Source: Bettongia penicillata ogilbyi
Lineage: Eukaryota; Chordata; Mammalia; Diprotodontia; Potoroidae
Direction: 5' to 3'
DNA: 64,000 bases
Assembly (NCBI GenBank): GCA_023548195.1
Contig: JAJHZJ010000496.1
Span: 4,394,501-4,458,500 of the forward strand
A model generated the notes under the pieces. It was not told the DNA's origin. It worked only from the letters and a program-made list of their open reading frames with translations, and made no database searches. Numbering within the stretch: the first letter of the stretch is position 1; each line of letters begins with the position of its first letter. The translations under genes and the position numbers were made by a program. Positions 1 to 11,439 of this stretch are shown one piece after another.

Positions 1-110
1 GTTAGAAATTAGGAACCCCGGGGCTTAAAAATGGATGTTGTTGAGTCCTCATCTCTCTCCTCCTTCCTCTTAATCAATACTTGCTGAATGAATGTATAAT
101 CCTAAATTTG

Positions 111-265
111 TATGATATAATTACATGATGCTATATATTCATATATTTTTTATTATACATGGTATAATTATATTATGCTACATATTTATATATGCATTTA
201 ATTTATATTATATAAATTATTTGTTTGTATCATAGAATTACATTATGCAACATATTTATGCTTAT
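111..265. repeat. AT-rich degenerate tandem repeat (three units)
   Basis: Three related units start near 111, 158 and 228, each with a core like aattacattatgctacatat. Spacing is uneven (about 47 and 70 bp), so this is a decayed minisatellite or a chance product of AT-rich sequence. Confidence 0.4.
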
Positions 266-334
266 TATTATTTATGTATTATTTTTTATATTATATAAAC
301 TATTTATTCATCTTTGTAAATGTTGTTTATCCTT

Positions 335-450
335 CAGTAGAATTAAAGACCTCTGAGGGAAAGAACTATTTCATTTTTGTCTTCATAGTCCTGCTCCTAA
401 CTCAATGCCTAGGACATTGTAGGTGCTTAAAGAAAGCTTGCTGAGTTGCA
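335..450 (+). repeat. L2 LINE 3' end
   Basis: Matches the L2 tail pattern: ctctgagggaaagaact, then atttttgtcttcatagtcc, then tgcctaggacattgtaggtgctt. It runs directly into a GAAT microsatellite, as L2 tails often do. Confidence 0.7.
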
Positions 451-451
451 G

Positions 452-482
452 TGAATGAATGAATGAATGAATGAATGAATGA
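452..482. repeat. (GAAT)n microsatellite
   Basis: About eight copies of gaat at the end of the L2 tail. Probably grew from the L2 3' terminal tandem tail. Confidence 0.85.
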
Positions 483-816
483 CTTGGTGAGCAATGAAGA
501 CTTCAGAGGAGTTATGATATCAGCTCATAAATGATGGAACTGATTACCTTTGGCAGATACAGACTGCAGTCTGTCCCCTAACTTTCCACCTGTAAAAATA
601 ACGAAAAAAACCCCAAAAGCCAAAAAAGCCAACACTGAACTAGGAACCACCGAAGACACTAAACTTTTTGCTGCTTCCAGGTGGGAACAATTAATGACTA
701 ATCCTGCAAATATCTCCAGGGCTCACATTAGTAACAACAGCCGCTCTTTGGTTCAACTCAATTGGGCCGAGACCTCAACCTTGTGAGGTAGGAAGTGCAA
801 GATTTATTCTCAATTT

Positions 817-1071
817 GTTGTCATGCAGTTGTTTTTCGGTCGTGTCTGACTCTTTGTGACCCCATTCAGGGTTTTCTTGGCAGAGATACTGGAGTGATTT
901 GCCATTTCCTTCTCCTGCTTATTTTACAGATGAGGAAACTGAAGCAAGCAGGGTGAAGCGACTTGCCCAGGATCACACAGTTAGTAAGTGTCTGCGGCCA
1001 GATTTGAACTTGGGGAGATGAATCTTCCTGACCCCAGGTGCTATTCACTATGATGTCACCTAGCTGCCCCC
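817..1071 (-). mobile_element. Marsupial tRNA-derived SINE with RTE-like tail
   Basis: Read on the minus strand it has the head gggcagctaggtgacatcat, the B-box-like ttcaaatctgg, cagtttcctcatctgtaaaa, and a tail with gggtcacaaagagtcagac. The tail resembles the 3' end of RTE/BovB LINEs, the likely mobilising partner. About 255 bp, near full length. Confidence 0.85.
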
Positions 1072-1079
1072 ACCCCCCA

Positions 1080-2470
1080 GTTTACTTAAGAGCAAAACAG
1101 AAGTTCCTAAACCTCAGAGCAGAAGTTCGAATCCATGTTTCCTGACCCCAAGTCAGCAGAGTTCCCTCTGTACCACATAGCTAGCTCTCTGCCTCCGTAA
1201 ATCCACACGTGGATTCAAGATAGCAAGCCATCACCCTATTGCTTGACACGTAGCTTATGAATTTTTAGAAATTTACTAAAAATAAGTCAACAAAAACCCA
1301 AATTGAAGAGCTACTAATTACCTCATACCTACGCCCACTCAAAAAAACCAAGTTGAGTCTTGACTCAATTGGTTTCCACAGGCTATGTTTGGATTTAACA
1401 TCAAAAATTCAATCCACTCTGCACCCTGAGTCATTGCGGCTTTAAGAACACCACCCTAGAGTAATCATGCCAGTGGGGCCTTTGCCTGGCAACAATTTAA
1501 ATAAATGAATCATTAATTTTTAAAGTCAAATCCCCCTGTAGGACTTTATCCTCTCTGTGTGCAGTGTAAAAAATGAAAATCTTTTTGAGCTAAAGGGAAG
1601 CTGCTGGCACCACACTTACATAAGTTCTACAAATGACCCTAAAAGACACAAATATGTCATAAAAGAGGCTGCTGATTTTGTCACCATACCCCTTAACAGG
1701 CAGATGTTTGGATGATCAAGGAGATGGAGGGAGTCCTTGTTGGAAAGAAGACTAAAAAGAACACATTCTAGAAAGATGAAGACTGAAAGGAGTCAAAAGA
1801 TATTGAGGGGCAAGACCGTTCTTCTAGGGACGTGGGGAAGAGGCGTGATACTTGATTTCACCAACATCCCAATGGAGCCTGCACACACAAGATCAAACTG
1901 TCCCTCATTGTCACAACAAAACCCAGAGGACAGAGGGCCAGAAACATGGAATTGAACTGAAAGGACAACCTGGGTCTTAATCCAGTTAAATGATTTGCTA
2001 ACTGTATACACTCTGAGACTTAGTTTTTCTCATCTGTAAAAATGATAGGGTTTCACAAGAGAAAGGGTCTCTTTCTGTTCTGAATCCCATGAGCTGCCAC
2101 ACATGGTTTAAAGGTTAAAAAATAAAATAACCAAATATATGGGAAAAAGAATAAACATATCTTCTTCTCTAATACCCTTACCATTGACTCAGTATCCCAT
2201 AGGAACATAACAGAAAAAGACCTATATAATGGTCCAAGTTTTTATTACTATATATCACAGCCATTCTCTGCCCCACAATGTCTTTATCTCACATCTCATC
2301 TCTATTTAACTAAAATAAAGGTTGACATTCTATAAAACTACATAGTTTTCTAAAACTATGTGTCTACAAAACTCATAGAGTGGAGAATCTTCATGATAAG
2401 CATGTATCAAATGTCTACTAAGGGAAGAACATTATTTGTCCTAAATTTTTCTTATTTATTAATGTATATT
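1080..2470. other. Unassigned intronic sequence, possible conserved non-coding block
   Basis: No gene, RNA or recognisable repeat apart from SINE-like wording at 1090-1200. The segment 1380-1720 looks single-copy and has AT-rich homeodomain-type words (aatgaatcattaattttt). Short open frames here are chance. Confidence 0.4.
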
Positions 2471-2477
2471 CATCCTG

Positions 2478-2575
2478 GAAGTAATAGGGAACCACTGGAG
2501 TTTGGTAGTGGGTTGGGGTAACATGGTCTGACCTATGCAGAAAATCTCTACAACAGTCACTGGACTCTAGCAAAA
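2478..2575 (-). repeat. L2 LINE fragment
   Basis: Plus-strand words gggaaccactggagttt and acatggtctgacctatgc are the reverse complement of the L2 segment aaactccagtggctccc ... aggtctgaccatgt. Short ORF2 3' fragment. Confidence 0.65.
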
Positions 2576-2576
2576 T

Positions 2577-2815
2577 AGTAACAGCCATCATTTACACAAC
2601 ACTTTAATGTTTGCAAAGCACTTTACATACATTATCTCATTCGATCCTCACAATAAGCCTTCGAGAGAAGTGCTTTTATTGTCCCATTTTAACAGGTGAA
2701 GAAACAGACCAGAAGGGGTTAAGTGACTTATCTATCCAGGCTCAAATATTATGAGATAGTATTCGTACTCAAGTCTTCCAGATTTTAAGTTCAGCACTCT
2801 ATCCACTGCACCATC
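2577..2815 (-). mobile_element. MIR SINE
   Basis: Plus strand shows the MIR reverse-complement order: agcactttacatacattatctcatt, gatcctcacaa, ccattttaacaggtgaagaaac, gttaagtgact, ctatccactgcacca. Near full length. Confidence 0.75.
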
Positions 2816-3420
2816 TACATGTTCTTCCTGTCTCCTTATATTCTCAAATGGAATATGACCCAGTGAACTCCTCTAGTCACAAGTGGACAAATTGCCAGGA
2901 TATTTTCTCAGTGTGGACTTATTGCACAGAGTTAGCAACTCCAAGAACTATGCAAACAATTGTGAATTTCCATATGATTTACCCCATGGTGGGTTATAAA
3001 AAAGAATTTAACTCAATGGCAACAGCATACATTGCATGCAGTAAAATAACTCTGGTGTGTACTAGTATCCTTGAAGACATAAACATGAAGAAATTGAGCT
3101 GAAATCAAGTGGTCCACAGAACTAGGGCATGTGAATATCCACAAAGGAGTAAAGCAAAGGAATTCAGTCTCTTTAGATGATTTGCCATTTCTGGGGGAAA
3201 GTGCCCTGGTATCCTGATTGGAAAATCAGGTTCAAGATGAATAGTGAGTGTGTCACAGGCTAGTGTTTTACTTGCAAATGCTATCTTGGAAATGTTAAAC
3301 CAAGCTGATGCAAGCATCTAGGGCTGATGGTCGTAGAAATGCAGATCGACTAAACAAATACAAACAACCAAGTGTCTGGAGAATACAGAGGTTTTGGAAT
3401 ATGTCTACAGTGGTCCTCCT
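2816..3420. other. Unassigned intronic sequence
   Basis: I see no convincing gene or repeat. An 84-codon frame at 2848-3102 has no recognisable similarity and is at chance length. Confidence 0.5.
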
Positions 3421-3615
3421 AAAAAATATCATAGTGGATAGAGTGCTGGCATGGGGGTCAGGGAGACCTGGATTAAAATCCTATCTCAGCTGCTCAGTAA
3501 CAGTGACTCTGGGGAAATCATTTATCCTTTCTTGGCTTCAGCTCCTCATCTATAAGATAAAGAATTGTATTCAATGGCTTCTAATGTTTCTTCTAGTTCT
3601 CAGTCTTTGATTCTA
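3421..3615 (+). mobile_element. tRNA-derived SINE with L3/CR1-like tail
   Basis: Begins with catagtggatagagtgctggc and agacctggattaaaatcc and ends with a decayed ttctagttctcagtctttgattc, the tail style shared with L3/CR1. Older than the RTE-tailed SINEs by divergence. Confidence 0.65.
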
Positions 3616-4927
3616 TAAGTATTGGTAGAATAACAGCCTGGGTACAAAGTGATGCTGGAGACGCATGAAGGTCCATGATGACTTTATGTGATCCATGTGA
3701 TCAAAGCTCATCAATGCATGATAAGGTATTTAAGAGAGTCAGAATAGAAGTCGTCCAAAGAATCCAGGTGGCAAAAGCTTATGATGCTTCCTCATTGTGT
3801 GACAAAAAGTATCACATGCAAAACAGCCAATAAAGAGCTCCCGAAGGAATGGTGGAGAGAAGCAGATTTTATTAGAGGTAGCTCATGCCACCAAGAAATA
3901 CATGGGAAATCATGTAGCAAGAAGGATAGAAAATAAGTTGAAATGAGAATGGACCTCAGAGGACCACACATGTTCAACCAAAGAGTTCATAATTCACTGG
4001 AAGAAGCCAATAATCTAACTGCATCCACTGGATTACGAATGGCAGGTAGGTGATAGTTGCTTCTGGTGGTTGATGGAGCCTCACTCTCATCATCTTAGTG
4101 GGTGAATGGAGTTAAAGGAATGTGTGAATGATTCCATGAATGAGGAATGATCATGGAAGAATTTGATTAAGGTGAATGTGAACCTACTCACTTAAACCCT
4201 GATTACTAACATCTTCAATGCTTGAAATAAATAATTTAATAAAAATATTACATTCAACTTTTTTGATTCTTTGACAGATCTGTGATCTTGTCAGTGTGGA
4301 TATTGCATCCAGTTGTTAAACTCCATTCATACTTATCCTTCTTTTGTGACTTTTATTCACGTATCCCAATAAATCTGCCACAGAGAGAGTCCACCAAACA
4401 TGCTGGAGAACTTCTACATTTCTTGACATTGCATAGACACCAGTGGCACATCTGACTTGCCTACTGGTTACCTCTTGTTTTTGTCATGTGACTAACCCAA
4501 CTTTTTATTCTTGGTCATAATATTCATGATATTCTTCATTTGCCATAGGTAGGAATTTAGAAAACTAATTACATATGCTTTTCTTCTCTCCGAGAGGTCC
4601 CCAAAGCTAAAGATATAAATATGGTCAGGAAGAATTTAAGTACCTTAATGGTGGGTATCTCCATAATGGGTGACTAGAGGTTACAGATGTTCTGGATGCA
4701 TCCTTTGATATTTATATTAAAGAAGACAACAATTCTCTCCCACAAGAAACTTCTGGGCGGCATGGTCATGTAGCATTCTAAGCGGTATGGACAGTTGATC
4801 TAAATCAGGATGGTCATTGTTACAATTTTTTCTTTTTGGAATAAAATTTTTTTTAAAAAAATCTCTAAGTGTGGGTTTATCAAGGTGGATAATTCCTGTC
4901 TGGGAAACTTCTTCCACAGATATAGGT
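3616..4927. other. Unassigned intronic sequence
   Basis: No gene, structured RNA or clear repeat seen. Contains an A-run at 4853-4861. Open frames here are short and unrecognisable. Confidence 0.5.
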
Positions 4928-5035
4928 CAGCACTGAAAATAAAGTGAGTTGGCAGCACATATCAGAGGCAGGACTCAAATCCATGTCTTCCTAATTTCCA
5001 ACCCAGCCCTCTGATTGCTGTGTCATCTGTCGATC
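4928..5035 (-). mobile_element. SINE fragment (tRNA head part)
   Basis: agaggcaggactcaaatcc, then gtcttcctaatttccaa and ccctctgattgctgtgtcatc form the reverse complement of the tRNA-like head region of a marsupial SINE. Confidence 0.55.
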
Positions 5036-5262
5036 TGAATAAGCACTGAGCAGGTGAAATAATTCCATCATTGTTTAATATCAAAGTATCACACCAACCA
5101 GAGACTGAATAAAAATTATCACTTGTGACACAGTTTAGGATGATAGTTGTTTAAGACTCCATCCAAGTATTACCATATAGATGACCTGAGATAAATAATT
5201 CCCCCTGAAATTACCTTTGATGTCACTTGCTCCCTATGTCTCTATAATATTCAAGGAAAATA

Positions 5263-5312
5263 GTTGGGCATGGTGGTATATGCACCTATAATCCTGGCTA
5301 CTTGGTAGGCTG
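5263..5312 (+). pseudogene. 7SL RNA 5' (Alu-domain) fragment
   Basis: About 50 bp resemble the start of 7SL RNA: gggcatggtgg, then cctataatcctggctact, then ggtaggctg, aligned with the 7SL order gggcgcggtgg / cctgtagtcccagctact / gggaggctg. The match ends where a long purine tract starts. Likely a truncated 7SL retrocopy, because marsupials are not known to carry Alu-type SINEs. Confidence 0.65.
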
Positions 5313-5668
5313 TGGTAAATGGAAGGAAGGAAAGGAAGAATGACAGAGGGGAAGAAGAAAAGAAGGGAGGAGAAAAGAAGGAAGGAAGGGAAAGGGAAGG
5401 GAAAAGAAGGGTAAAAGGGAGGGAGGAAGGAAGGAAAGAAGGAAGGAAGGAAAGGAGAAAGGAAGGAAGGAAGGGAAAGGGAAGGGAAAAGAAGGGGAAA
5501 GGAAGGGAGGAAGGAAGGGAAGAAAGGAAAAAGGGAAAGGGAAGGAAGGAGGAAAGGAGGGAATAAAGAAGGAAAGAAAGAAAAAACAGAGATAGGGAAG
5601 GAAAGAAGAAATAAGGGAGGGAAAGAAAGGAGGGAGGGAAAAAAGGAAGGAATGAAAGAAGAAAAAGA
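5313..5668. repeat. Polypurine (GGAA/GGGAA)n tract
   Basis: About 355 bp of almost pure purine built from ggaa, gggaa and gaaa units. It creates long meaningless open frames on both strands (Lys/Glu/Gly-rich and Pro/Ser/Phe-rich). It follows the 7SL fragment directly, so it may have grown from that copy's A-rich tail. Confidence 0.9.
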
Positions 5669-7074
5669 GTAAGATGGCATTGGTTTGTGTATGTACATTA
5701 GGAACAACATCAACTTAATATGTTACATTCTTGAATAATAAACAATTCCTAAATTGCCGAAGTGGTCCCTGTTGACTTTACAATCTCCCCATATAAAAGA
5801 AATAATGCTTAGATGCAAGTATGTTACTAACTATAATGAGCTTTCTGATTTTTATAGGCAAAGAGTAATTTCTCCTAAATGTTACAGCTTAACTACAGCA
5901 ACCAGATTCCATCCTATTTCTTCAAAATATGAAGGCACACTTCATTTTAGAGACATTTACCTTACATCTTAAGAAATGGGCATTCATGTTGTTCTGGCAC
6001 TACTAAAGCATGTGAACATGGTAATTGGGTTTTAATACAATTTTATCACTGCACACAAATTAAAAGTGGATATACTTTGTTTCCATGACGGGAGAATTAC
6101 TGGAATTATCCTGAGGAAACAATTATCTGCTGAAAACTGAATCCTCAAACACGTTTTGAGTTTAGAGCCAATGAACAAGATGGCAAACCTTCTACTTCTG
6201 GGTCTTTTGCATTGTGCTGCTGTGGTGATGCCTGATGAAGAGATACTGCTTCCAATGTCATTGTCATCAGACCATTATCAAGATATAGGGGCCAAAATCA
6301 GCTCATGATCATGAAACCTTTCATTACTTGCTTTTATCTTTTGCTATCCATATTCATCCGTACCTGCCATTTTCTAGCAACATAAAATAACATGTATACA
6401 CGGTAGTAACTAGTAACCATTGTCCTCAACACTTACTGGAATACCATTCATTTTTATCTATTACCTGTCATTTTCTCAACAAGATTGGCCTAGTTTTCCA
6501 GTCATGCACACCCTTAATTAATTGTCTTTGATATTACAAAATATTTAAGATATCGTTTCTTTGTATGTTACAGTTTCTCTAAATCAAAGGAGTTCTCCCT
6601 TTGCTCGAATATTGCTTCATTTAATCAGTCCACAAACAGTAAGGGAAATTACTTCCATAGGTTATCTTCAGATTTTTTTCCCAAATACAGCCAGGATAAC
6701 AACTTATTTATTTAGATTAGTGGTTCTCACCGCCCCTCCCCCTTTACACTGAACATTTAGTTAACAACACCCAAATTTCCACCTTGCAACCCAACTCTAT
6801 AGTGTCTTTCTCCCCTATTCTATAGCTGATCTTGCCCTGTCAAGCCTTAACCTTGGATAAGGAGGGAGGGCATCCCACAATCTGATCCTCTTTCTCCTAT
6901 TCACATGATGTGAAAATTGTGAAATCATGTTGGCTGGCTCCACTAAAATCTTATGTTAAGTAATCTCAATCAGGACCTCACTAGAGCACTTATATCTACC
7001 TAATTGATTCACTATCTCATACCTATAGTGACTTTTTCCAGTGATTTCATCCCTCCTTAATAACTCTCACGGAT
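5669..7074. other. Unassigned intronic sequence
   Basis: No recognised gene or repeat. Pyrimidine-rich parts after 6720 may be the decayed upstream end of the L2 element that follows. Confidence 0.5.
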
Positions 7075-7830
7075 CCAGTTCCCCCAACCCTCTCAGCTGA
7101 GAGCTCTGCCTCATACTTAATTTTTAAAAATTCCATGCCCCTCATCTCAGGTGCCTTTAGATACTTTCTCCTCCTCCTTCCCTAGTTCACGTGATCATGC
7201 TTCTCTTCTTACCAAGGCAAGCATGCACACGTGTTTCCATTCCACTGCAGCCTTTCCTGCAGATGTCCCCTTCTGTCATTCCCATTCACTCGCTAATCTT
7301 CAATTTCTCCCTGTGTACTGGCAGCTTCACTACTGCCTATAAACATATCTTGTCTCCTTTGTTTTCCAAAACAAGCAAAGGAAACACACACACACACGCA
7401 CACAAAACTCTCATTCAATCTGTCCATCCCTGCTATTCATCATCCTCTTTCCTCCATTTCATGGTTAAATTTCTTGAAGGAGACATTTATGATCAGTGAC
7501 CCCACTTCCTTCCCTCTCACTTTTTTCTTAACTCTACAGTCTGATTCCCAACCTCATCATTCCACTGAAACTAACTGCTCTCTCCAAAGTTACTAATGAT
7601 CCTTAGTTGGCAAATTCAGTGGCATTTTTCTCAATCCCAATCCTTCTTGACCTCCCTGCAGCCTTTGCTACCATTGATCACTCTCCCTTCCTTGACACTT
7701 CTCTCTAGGTTTTTGGGATCTACTCTCTCCTAGGCTCCTTCCTATCTGATTACTCCTTCTCAGTCCTTTTTTGCTGGATCTCTATCCATGTCATACCCAT
7801 TTCTTGTAGATGTCCCACAGGGCTCTGTCC
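7075..7830 (+). mobile_element. L2 LINE ORF2 fragment
   Basis: Pyrimidine-rich L2-type sequence with cctttgctaccattgatcac, ccttccttgacacttctct and gatgtcccacagggctctgt (the L2 SVLGPLL-type region of the reverse transcriptase). Heavily decayed, with an internal CA run at 7386-7404. Confidence 0.65.
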
Positions 7831-7965
7831 CAGTGAGGAAACTCTCTCTACCAATGCAGATGGGTAATTGTATTGCGACTTATATATAGTCTTAGTGATT
7901 TGACTGAGGCAACAGGATTAAGGGCTTATCCAGGGTCACTCAGATTGTATATATCAGAGGAAGGA
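7831..7965 (+). mobile_element. SINE fragment, 'aaactccctctaccaat' family
   Basis: Starts gaggaaactctctctaccaa, followed by a decayed tcacttgccc region (atccagggtcactcagat). Related copies in this window are at 28825, 55005 and 58620. Confidence 0.6.
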
Positions 7966-7974
7966 TTTCAATCA

Positions 7975-8700
7975 ATCAATTACTAACAAGTGTTTGTTAA
8001 GAGGAGACTATGTGCCAAGCACAGTGCCTAAGTGCTGAGGATACAGACACAATAAAGCAAATAATATCTACTGGTAAGAAGTTTACATCTCATATAGAGA
8101 CAACAAGAGCATCTTGTTGTATATACAAAGTAAATATAAAGAGAATAAATAGACAAATACAAAGTGGTAAAGAAGTTGAAGGCTTTAGCAACTGAGTGTA
8201 TCAGGAAAGGCTCCACATGGAAAATGGTAGCTGAGCTATATCTTTAAAGAAGAGAGGGATTCTATGAGGCAGAGGCGATGAGGAGAGTCATTCCAGACAT
8301 GAGGGACAGTCAGTGAAAAGGTGTGGAGATGGGAGACGGAGGGACATGAGTGAGGAACAGAGAGAAGGTCAGTTTGGATCACACCATGTTGGACGGAAAA
8401 TAATGTCCAAAGAGGCTGAAGTAGGTGGGAGATGTTCAGAAGAAATTAAAAAAAACTGGAGGAGCTCGCATTTGATTCTAGAGCTGAGAGGAAACCACTG
8501 GTTAATTGACATGATCACATCTGTGCTCCAGGAAAATCGCTTTGGAAGCAATGTGTGGAATGGACTACAGTGAAAAAAGGAGCAGGGGCAGGAGGGCCCT
8601 TGGGGCAGGAGGGTCATGGTGAGGGGTGCTGAGTGCCTAACTAGTGTGGGAGGTGTGTGAGTAGAGAGAATGGATCAGGTGAGAGATGGGTGTAGAAGTT
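7975..8700 (-). mobile_element. L2 LINE 3' portion
   Basis: Reverse L2 tail (tgtttgttaagaggagac, tgtgccaagcacagtgcc, gaggatacagac) continues into the reverse of the L2 ORF2 end: ggaaaggctccacatgg, attccagacatgagggac, aaaccactggttaattgaca. About 725 bp in one piece. Confidence 0.7.
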
Positions 8701-9124
8701 GTTAACAGCAAGATTTGGTAACTGGCTGGCTATGGGTTAATCCTTAGGTTACAAACCTACTTAACTAGAAGAATGATGTTGCCTTTGATATAAATAAGAA
8801 AGTTTGTCAAAGTAGCAGACTTGGGACCAAAGGTAGACAAGAAGTCCTGTTTTGGACAAATATTCCTGAATCTGATGCTACCTTTCTCTTCACTACAATA
8901 AATGGACTCTGATTTATCATACCCAACTTACCACTCATGTAAACATGAAAGAACAAATCGGAACCTCAATTTCTTTATTTATATATCAGGGTAATAATGC
9001 TTTTCTATATGAAGGAGAATTTCAACTATTCTTTCTTGAAGAAAGCACTCAAGATATAGAGGTGTAAGGACAAGCCTTTGGTCTTTTTAATTACTTGATT
9101 TCAAACCACATTTTCCAACATAAT
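8701..9124. other. Unassigned intronic sequence
   Basis: Nothing recognisable; possibly a decayed continuation of the neighbouring LINE fragments. Confidence 0.45.
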
Positions 9125-9500
9125 TCCATTCTTTTCTGTGTCATCTTTAGTCATAGTGAAGTGACTAAGTACCAAGGTGTACACTGACTTAATTTGGAGA
9201 ATCTTGATGACTCCTTCATAGAATTGCTCTACTTTATCACCTACAGATGTCAGCGGTGTATACACTGCAGTGATTTCTCAATGATGTCTTTGCTGACACT
9301 TCACCATGAATATCGCAAAGTAAGATGACTCCAAAGCTCCATGAATTTATGATGCTTGTTACCTTTGGATGCTTGAGAAGACAACTCTATTTTTTGTCTC
9401 TTTTAAGGGGCACTTGCAAGGTTTTCTATTTAGCAGCTTCATTTTTAAGTCTTATTTCATTTAGAGTGAGCATGTTGGAATGTCTATGGCTCAGCTCCTT
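9125..9500 (-). mobile_element. LINE endonuclease-like remnant, RTE-type suspected
   Basis: The minus-strand translation around 9220-9275 reads TAVYTPLTSVGDKVEQFYEG, which resembles the VYAPT...FYE segment of LINE endonucleases, best the RTE type. The flanking frame is broken by stops and shifts. Family assignment is tentative. Confidence 0.35.
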
Positions 9501-9539
9501 CTGTAATTAGTTCATTTTAATCAACTCCATGTCCCATAT

Positions 9540-9668
9540 ATAACAAGTTCAGTTTTGGACACAGTGAATCTAATATGTTTATAGGACATCCTGTTGGAAA
9601 TATCTAGGAGGCATCTGGAGATATGAGACTGGAGATCAAGAAAGAGGTTAAGAGCCAGACTGATTGGT
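9540..9668 (-). repeat. L2 LINE ORF2 fragment
   Basis: Plus strand ttcagttttggacacagtg, catcctgttggaaatatct, agatatgagactggagatc is the reverse of the L2 ORF2 stretch containing ctccagt...atctccaactgc and tgtccaaaac. Confidence 0.65.
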
Positions 9669-9984
9669 GAGTATTCAAGTACTTTTCCTGCCATGAGTAT
9701 CATCCTACCTCTTTATCCACCTAACCAGAATCCCAGATACCTATCTAGGGCCCTGATCAGTGAGAACTGACTATATTTAGCCTGCCCCAAGAATCCAGAA
9801 TATTCACCCTTTTGCCAATCACTGTATGTATGTATACACACACATATCCTTTCCTCCAGCTTTCCATCTTCAACTTTAGCTACAACAATCAAATCAATCC
9901 TTTGCTTCTGGAAAGGGATGCTACTCATCACCTATGTGATTGCACAGTTTCCTGATCACCATTCCTTTATGTCTTGTCCCCTCC
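9669..9984. other. Unassigned intronic sequence
   Basis: Pyrimidine-leaning sequence with no certain assignment; the part after 9900 may be decayed L2 leading into the tail that follows. Confidence 0.4.
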
Positions 9985-10095
9985 CATTAAAATGTAAGCT
10001 TCTTGATGGCAGAGACTATGATTTTTTATTTATATCCCTAGCACTTAGCAACATGCTTGGCACATAGTAAGTGTTTAATAAATGCTGTTTTAATT
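9985..10095 (+). repeat. L2 LINE 3' end
   Basis: aatgtaagcttcttgatggc, atatccctagcacttagca and ttggcacatagtaagtgttt match the L2 tail in order. Confidence 0.8.
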
Positions 10096-10414
10096 AGTAT
10101 ATCAATTCACTGGCCATGGACAAAATTTGCTTAGTAGGAAGAGAAACACTTACTGTTTGTAAACAGTCTTAAAAAGTATGACTTTTAGCATTATCTGCCC
10201 CCTTTTCTTCCACTCCATCACCAACACTGTGAGAATGGAAGAGAAACTTAAGGCCATTTTGTGTTAATGTCCATGTTGTCCAATTCATGGGTAACTGACA
10301 AAACCAAAAATCACCAAAAACAAAATAAAAGCCAACCCCTTCCCAGGTGATAGGCAACTCTCCAGTTTGGATAATTATACAGCAATTTAATTTTATTGAT
10401 TATTGGGAAAACTG
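10096..10414. other. Unassigned intronic sequence
   Basis: No gene or certain repeat. A run of ccaaaaatcaccaaaaac near 10303 is simple A/C-rich sequence. Confidence 0.5.
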
Positions 10415-11375
10415 CTCCCAATTCAGGTCCTTGTCATCTCTCAGCTGGTCTACTTCAATAACCTCCTAACTGGTCCCAGGCTGCCGTCTCTTTCTGCCCC
10501 AAGCCATCTTCTACATAGCCTCCAAATTGGTCTTTCCAGAGAAAAAGTGTGACGACTATGGGGCAACTAGGTGGTGCAGTGGATAGAGCACCAGTGCAGG
10601 AGTCAGGAGGACCTGAGTTCAAATCTCACCTCAGACACTTGATACTCACTAGCTGTATGACCTTGGGCAAGTCACTTAACCCTACTTGTCTCATCCTGGG
10701 TCATCTCTAGTCATCCTGATGAATATCTGGCCACTGGATTCAGATGACTCTGGAGGAGAAGTGAGGCTGGTGACCTGCACAGCCCTCCCTCACTCAAAAC
10801 AAAGTCAAGTGCAAGTCATGTCATTATTTCTCTGATGGCATGGTCTACTTTGGCAATGAAGGATGAACACATGACTACCATACTATTACTTAATAAATTC
10901 TAGTGGCTCCCTATTAGTTCTAGGACCAACTATAAAGCCCTGCTTGGTATTTAAAACCCTTCACAACATAGGTCCAACTCGCCTTTCTAATCCTTCACAC
11001 ATTACTCCCCTCACATGTGCTATGTCTAGTCAAACTGGCCTTCTTCACATATTTTCATATCTCCAGCCTTATTCCATTGTACTGACTATTCCCTAAGTCT
11101 GGAATACACTACTTTCTCACCTCCATCCACCTCTTAAAATTCCCTCTTTCCTTCAAGACAACTCAAATGCTATTACCCTAGTTCCTCCCTAATCACCAGC
11201 TGCTCCCATTGACTTACATTTATTTTATGTATAGTTTATATTTACCTATACATGTAAGCATAGCCTGCTGCAAGTAGAATATAAGGTCCTTGAGGGCAAG
11301 CACTGGTTAGCTTTGCCTTTGTGTCCTATACCCTTATTATATAGTGCCTTGCACACAGTTGACATTTAATCAATG
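10415..11375 (+). mobile_element. L2 LINE 3' portion, split by a SINE
   Basis: L2 ORF2 end (catctctcagctggtctact, cttctacatagcctccaaa) breaks at about 10556 and resumes at 10878 (tctagtggctccctattag, cttcacaacataggtcc, gtctggaatacactactt, aaggtccttgagggcaag), ending in the L2 tail near 11375. The break holds a complete SINE. Confidence 0.8.
10557..10877 (+). mobile_element. Marsupial tRNA-derived SINE with distinct body
   Basis: Head ggggcaactaggtggtgcag, B-box-like gagttcaaatctcacc, then a body unlike the other SINEs here (ctctagtcatcctgatgaat, tctggccactggattcag) and a tail ggcaatgaaggatgaacaca. It interrupts an L2 copy and is among the least diverged SINEs in the window. Confidence 0.85.
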
Positions 11376-11439
11376 CTCAAGATCTTGAAAGCTTGAAATA
11401 AACCTGGTATCTCAATCTCAGAGAGACCCTGAGGGACAC

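Noticed and set aside
5234..5713. 159-codon minus frame rich in Ser/Phe/Leu/Pro and 84-codon plus frame rich in Lys/Glu/Gly
   Set aside because: Both are translations of the GGAA polypurine tract, with no other coding signs.
8196..8700. An apparent separate ancient repeat family (words such as attccagacatgagggac and gaaaccactggtt), also at 2478, 9540, 22815 and 48015
   Set aside because: On reading the reverse complement it is simply L2 ORF2 3' sequence (for example aaactccagtggctccc, tgtctggaat), so no new family is needed.
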